Shown: piece after piece, positions 5,568 through 8,257 of the stretch
How positions within the stretch are numbered: position 1 is the first letter of the stretch
Layout: the number at the start of each line of letters is the position of its first letter
Assembly (NCBI GenBank): GCA_012799845.1
Contig: JAAZKL010000264.1
Coordinates: 1-8,257, forward strand
Direction of reading: 5' to 3'
From: Clostridiaceae bacterium
Lineage (GTDB): Bacteria; Bacillota; Clostridia; Acetivibrionales; DTU013
Length of the DNA stretch: 8,257 bases
The notes under the pieces: generated by a model
What the model saw: the letters and a program-made list of their open reading frames with translations, nothing else
Databases searched by the model: none
Told to the model about the DNA's origin: nothing
Position numbers and translations under genes: made by a program

Positions 5568-6755
5568 ATGGGGAAAAAGACGAGCAAAACGATTATTGTA
5601 TTGATCCTGTGCATTTGTGTGCTGTCTGCCCTGTCCGGCTGCCTGGGCGGAAGAGAGATAAATGACCTTGAAATCGTCATAGGGATGGGAGTCGACAAGG
5701 ATAAGGATACAGGGAGGATACTTATCACGGCACAGGTCGTCAAGGAAGCGGCTGTGGGAAGGTCTTCGGGAAATGGCGGCGGGGACGGGAAGGCGTTCTG
5801 GAATGTTTCGAGCACGGGAAACTCGGTATTTGACGCGATCAGGCAGATAACACACAAAACAGGGAACAGGCTTTTTGTTTCGCACAATCATGTTGTGATC
5901 TTCGGGAAAGAGGTGGCCGCTGAAGGTTTGCAGAAATATATAGATTTCTTTCTGAGGGCCCATGAAATGAGGCCTACCGCGATGATCCTCGTCGCCGAGG
6001 GCAGGGCGGCTGACGTTATGGATGCCAAACCGGAAACCGAGAAGTTCCCTGCCATGAATATCTCCAAGTTAGCTAAATCGTATGGCTTTACATCCCATAT
6101 ATATAAGGTGAATATGAAAGATTTCGCATCAAACCTGATGAGTCCGGCTTCGGCTGCATTAGCGCCTCTGGTCGACACATCTCACGGACGGGATAAGGAA
6201 AGCAGAGATATAAATGTGTCGGGTATGGCCGTCTTCAAGAACGGAGAAATGGTCGGCATACTGAACCATGATGAAGTCCGGGGTCTTTTATGGGTGATCG
6301 GTGAAGTGAAAAGCGGCGTGCTGTTCGTTACTTCCCCTGGCGGGCAGGGGAATGCCGTTTTGGAGATCATAAAAGCAAAAAGCAGGGTAACGCCGGAAAT
6401 AAAAGACGGCAAAATAATAATGCACATAGAAGTCAAAGAAGAATCGAGCCTTTCAGAACAGACCACTGCTGAAAACCTGGCAACGGATGAGGCGTTTGAA
6501 AAACTTCAAAAAGCTACGGAAGAAATCATCCGGCATGAAATACTGGCGACATTTGAAAAGTCCAGGGAACTTAAAGCCGACATCTTCGGTTTCGGCGAAA
6601 TGCTGCACAAGAAATACTCCAAAGAGTGGAAAGATATAAAAGACAACTGGGATGAGATATATCCGACTGTAGAACTTGACATCGCCATCGAGTCGAAGAT
6701 AATGAAAACCGATTTGTTGAAAAAGCCGGCATCACCGGATGAAAAGGAGAAATGA
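5568..6755 (+). CDS. gerKC: Spore germination receptor C subunit, lipoprotein (GerAC/GerKC family)
   Basis: A 395-residue lipoprotein, the C subunit of the germinant receptor. A lipoprotein signal (basic GKKTSK, hydrophobic residues 8-21) ends in the lipobox LSGC with Cys25 as the lipidated residue. GREINDL then follows, in the position where most family members have a tryptophan-containing WxxREIxxL. The mature protein shows family blocks: IGMGVDKDK, FDAIRQITHKTGNRLFVSHNHVVIFG (about 88-113) and the C-terminal three-stranded domain region from about 215 onward, with GMAVFKNGEMVGIL and later GFGEMLHKKY. It ends in a charged tail. AAAGGAG (5551-5557) lies 10 nt before ATG 5568 and starts on the last base of the gerA stop, with a gap of 16 nt between genes. 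It should be exported and attached to the outer face of the spore inner membrane beside the A and B subunits. Confidence 0.92.
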   Translation: MGKKTSKTIIVLILCICVLSALSGCLGGREINDLEIVIGMGVDKDKDTGRILITAQVVKEAAVGRSSGNGGGDGKAFWNVSSTGNSVFDAIRQITHKTGNRLFVSHNHVVIFGKEVAAEGLQKYIDFFLRAHEMRPTAMILVAEGRAADVMDAKPETEKFPAMNISKLAKSYGFTSHIYKVNMKDFASNLMSPASAALAPLVDTSHGRDKESRDINVSGMAVFKNGEMVGILNHDEVRGLLWVIGEVKSGVLFVTSPGGQGNAVLEIIKAKSRVTPEIKDGKIIMHIEVKEESSLSEQTTAENLATDEAFEKLQKATEEIIRHEILATFEKSRELKADIFGFGEMLHKKYSKEWKDIKDNWDEIYPTVELDIAIESKIMKTDLLKKPASPDEKEK

Positions 6756-6756
6756 C

Positions 6757-7863
6757 ATGAACGTTGAAAAGGGAAAAATCAGCGACAGGCAGTTGCTTTT
6801 CCTGATTGCCGGTTTCGTCCAGGGTTCGGCTTTGCTGATAGATTTCACCATTGGAATAACCGAACACCAGACATGGATGGTCATACTGGCAGGACTGGCT
6901 GTGACGTCTCCGTTCATCCTGACCTGTGCAGTGCTTGCAAAAAGGTTTCGCGGGATGAATCTTGTCCAGATCAATGATATGGTATATGGACGTTTTCTGG
7001 GCAAGGTCATATCCGTATATTATATATTCTTTTTTTTAATGACCTTGTCATTCAATATCCGTGATATAGGAGAGCTATATGCGGCTTTCCTGACGCCGGA
7101 CACGCCTTTCATTTTTCTGTTGGCGGTTTTTGCAGCGACCTGTGCGTATGCCGTTGCAAAAGGCGTGGAAGCGTTGGCAAGGGTGAGCCATTTGTTTGTG
7201 ATCACCGGGATATTTGTAGTATCAAGCACATTCATCCTTCTGATCGACCAGATGGAATTCTCCAACTTCCTGCCGATGTTTGATCTGCCGTTCATAAGGA
7301 TTTTCCAGGGTATACATATCATGTCGGCAATTCCATTCGGAGAGACTGTTATTTTCCTCATGATCACGGGATGCCTGGACAAAACAGGGCATGAAGTCAG
7401 GAACACTTTTGCAGGTTTGCTGATCGGCGCGGCAAGCCTTCTCGCAGTAGCTGTCAGGAATACGGCGGTATTGGGCAAAACACAGACAATATGGACTTCT
7501 GCAACGTTCCAGTCGATCCGCCTCATCGATATCGGGACAGTCCTGACAAGGATGGACTTCCTGATTGGCGTCGCGCAGACGGTATTGATATTTTTCAAAT
7601 GCTGCCTTTTCTTTTATGCGCTGGCAACAGCATTTGCGCAGTTGTTGGGTTTAAAGTCATATTTGCCGCTGGTATTGCCTTTGGCCGGCATCGAGGTCAT
7701 CATTGCCGCGACTGTTTTCCAGTCGCCTATAGACCATGCGTCGATCACACAAAGTGCCGGCATTATATATTCTGTTCCTCTTATGTTCGTAATCCCGCCC
7801 TTGACGCTGCTGATTGCGGGAATCCGCGGTTTGCCCGGGCGTGACAGAGGTGAGGAGACATGA
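6757..7863 (+). CDS. gerKB: Spore germination receptor B subunit, APC-type membrane protein (GerAB/GerKB family)
   Basis: A 368-residue integral membrane protein of the usual family length, with about ten helices spread through the protein. The first spans about 12-32 and the last about 336-356. It belongs to the spore permease branch of the amino acid/polyamine/organocation superfamily and is the subunit expected to bind the nutrient. Recognisable points are DRQLLFLIAG near the start, the EVYG-like NDMVYGRFLGK (74-83), the PFGETVIFLMITG block (193-205) and TRMDFLIG (264-271). The start was set at ATG 6757, with AAGGAG (6744-6749) 7 nt upstream and one base after the gerC stop. An in-frame ATG at 6739 would place this ribosome site inside the gene. 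The 3' end shares ATGA with the next gene. The order A-C-B differs from the textbook A-B-C order but does not affect function. Confidence 0.92.
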   Translation: MNVEKGKISDRQLLFLIAGFVQGSALLIDFTIGITEHQTWMVILAGLAVTSPFILTCAVLAKRFRGMNLVQINDMVYGRFLGKVISVYYIFFFLMTLSFNIRDIGELYAAFLTPDTPFIFLLAVFAATCAYAVAKGVEALARVSHLFVITGIFVVSSTFILLIDQMEFSNFLPMFDLPFIRIFQGIHIMSAIPFGETVIFLMITGCLDKTGHEVRNTFAGLLIGAASLLAVAVRNTAVLGKTQTIWTSATFQSIRLIDIGTVLTRMDFLIGVAQTVLIFFKCCLFFYALATAFAQLLGLKSYLPLVLPLAGIEVIIAATVFQSPIDHASITQSAGIIYSVPLMFVIPPLTLLIAGIRGLPGRDRGEET

Positions 7864-8084
7864 TATTCCTTTTGCTGATCTATGCTTCGATCTTTGCGAT
7901 CAACGCTCCAGGACTGATAAAGCGGAAGGAGCGGAAGGAGTTTGCGGCTTTTCTCATTTTTTATGCCATCGCCTTTGCCCTGGGGCTGATGTATGTTCTC
8001 GACATACCTGTGCCTAGTCCGATGAAAGGCCTGCAGTATCTCATTGCTGATATGCTGGGTATGAAATATCCGCCGCCCGGGTGA
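7860..8084 (+). CDS. Small two-helix protein of germinant-receptor operons (D-type subunit)
   Basis: A 74-residue protein with two hydrophobic helices (about 2-16 and 28-47) joined by a short basic loop, APGLIKRKERKEFAAF. A tail with DIPVPSPMKGLQYL and terminal PPPG follows. Size, two-helix layout, the PGLIxxK loop and the place after gerB match the small D proteins encoded in some Bacillus and clostridial receptor operons. In Bacillus these are reported to modulate receptor-dependent germination. The start ATG 7860 overlaps the gerB stop as ATGA (7860-7863), and GAGG (7847-7850) with AGGAG nearby acts as ribosome site, so it is translationally coupled to gerB. The specific role here is inferred from that context. 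Confidence 0.8.
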   Translation: MIFLLLIYASIFAINAPGLIKRKERKEFAAFLIFYAIAFALGLMYVLDIPVPSPMKGLQYLIADMLGMKYPPPG

Positions 8085-8165
8085 TACGGAGACGTATTTG
8101 TGACGATGTGATCTTTCTTTGGGCAGATAAATTGGGAATGTAAGCTCATGGTACATATATATGAT

Positions 8166-8195
8166 TTGATTATCATTAAGGATATGATGTATTAT
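8166..8195 (+). promoter_or_regulatory. Tentative sigma-A-type promoter before the window end
   Basis: TTGATT (8166-8171) and TATTAT (8190-8195) are separated by 18 nt in an AT-rich stretch after the germination operon. GGAG (8212-8215) and a GTG (8227) follow. Both boxes are partial matches, and AT-rich DNA produces such pairs by chance. Confidence 0.3.
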
Positions 8196-8226
8196 TGAAT
8201 AAAAATCAGATGGAGCATAATATCAG

Positions 8227-8257
8227 GTGGAAAGACGAAAGTATATCGGACGTGTGA
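8227..8257 (+). CDS. Possible 5' end of a further gene, cut by the window edge
   Basis: From GTG 8227 the frame stays open to the last base and reads as a basic start beginning (M/V)ERRKYIGRV. GGAG lies 11 nt upstream, which is longer than ideal, and a tentative promoter precedes it. Only ten codons are visible, so the product is unknown and the call is weak. A rival 16-codon frame, ATG 8210 to TGA 8255-8257, is better spaced to nothing and looks incidental. Confidence 0.2.
   Translation, partial: MERRKYIGRV

Noticed and set aside
8161..8176. ATGAT-loop-ATCAT hairpin after the germination operon as a terminator
   Set aside because: Only five AT-rich base pairs and no following T tract. No convincing terminator was found after the D gene.

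Overview
The window is chromosomal DNA of a spore-forming, anaerobe-type Firmicute, most likely a Clostridia member. The reasons are a complete spore germinant-receptor operon, strong AGGAGG-type ribosome binding sites before most genes, and an atypically good sigma-A promoter. No rRNA, tRNA, CRISPR array, insertion sequence or phage gene was seen. The exact genus cannot be read from the sequence.

Left block, about 1..2526, + strand. The last 18 codons of an upstream gene (1..57) run directly into a tightly packed set. It holds a membrane-anchored alpha/beta hydrolase of the prolyl-iminopeptidase type (71..1273), a small single-pass protein with a beta-rich exposed domain (1246..1671, overlapping the hydrolase by 28 nt), and a four-helix membrane protein (1767..2213). 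A 27-bp tandem duplication (1664..1717) lies across the stop codon of the second of these. The block ends in a decayed piece of a radical SAM, PflA-like gene (2155..2526). That piece keeps a recognisable inner segment but has lost the iron-sulfur half and the C-terminus.

Middle block, 2531..3845, - strand. A TetR-family repressor gene (3766..3125) and a six-helix membrane protein gene (3100..2531) form a two-gene operon. Its promoter is near perfect (TTGACA, 17 nt, TATAAT), and two identical 14-bp palindromes sit on it: one exactly fills the spacer and the other lies in the leader. This looks like a self-contained, autoregulated, ligand-responsive module whose target is the membrane protein.

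Right block, 3995..8084, + strand. This is a four-gene germinant-receptor operon in the order A-C-B-D: GerA-type subunit (3995..5551), GerC-type lipoprotein (5568..6755), GerB-type transporter-like subunit (6757..7863) and a 74-residue two-helix D-type protein (7860..8084). Spacings are 16 nt, 1 nt and a 4-nt ATGA overlap, so the four are almost certainly co-transcribed and co-translated. They would assemble in the inner membrane of the spore to sense nutrients. A possible sporulation-type promoter lies just upstream.

The last 170 bases are AT-rich, hold a tentative promoter, and may include the first codons of a further gene that runs off the window.

I do not see a clear new defence or mobile system. 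The most interesting unexplained items are the hydrolase/beta-domain/four-helix membrane set, the TetR-controlled membrane protein with its twin operators, and the radical SAM remnant.
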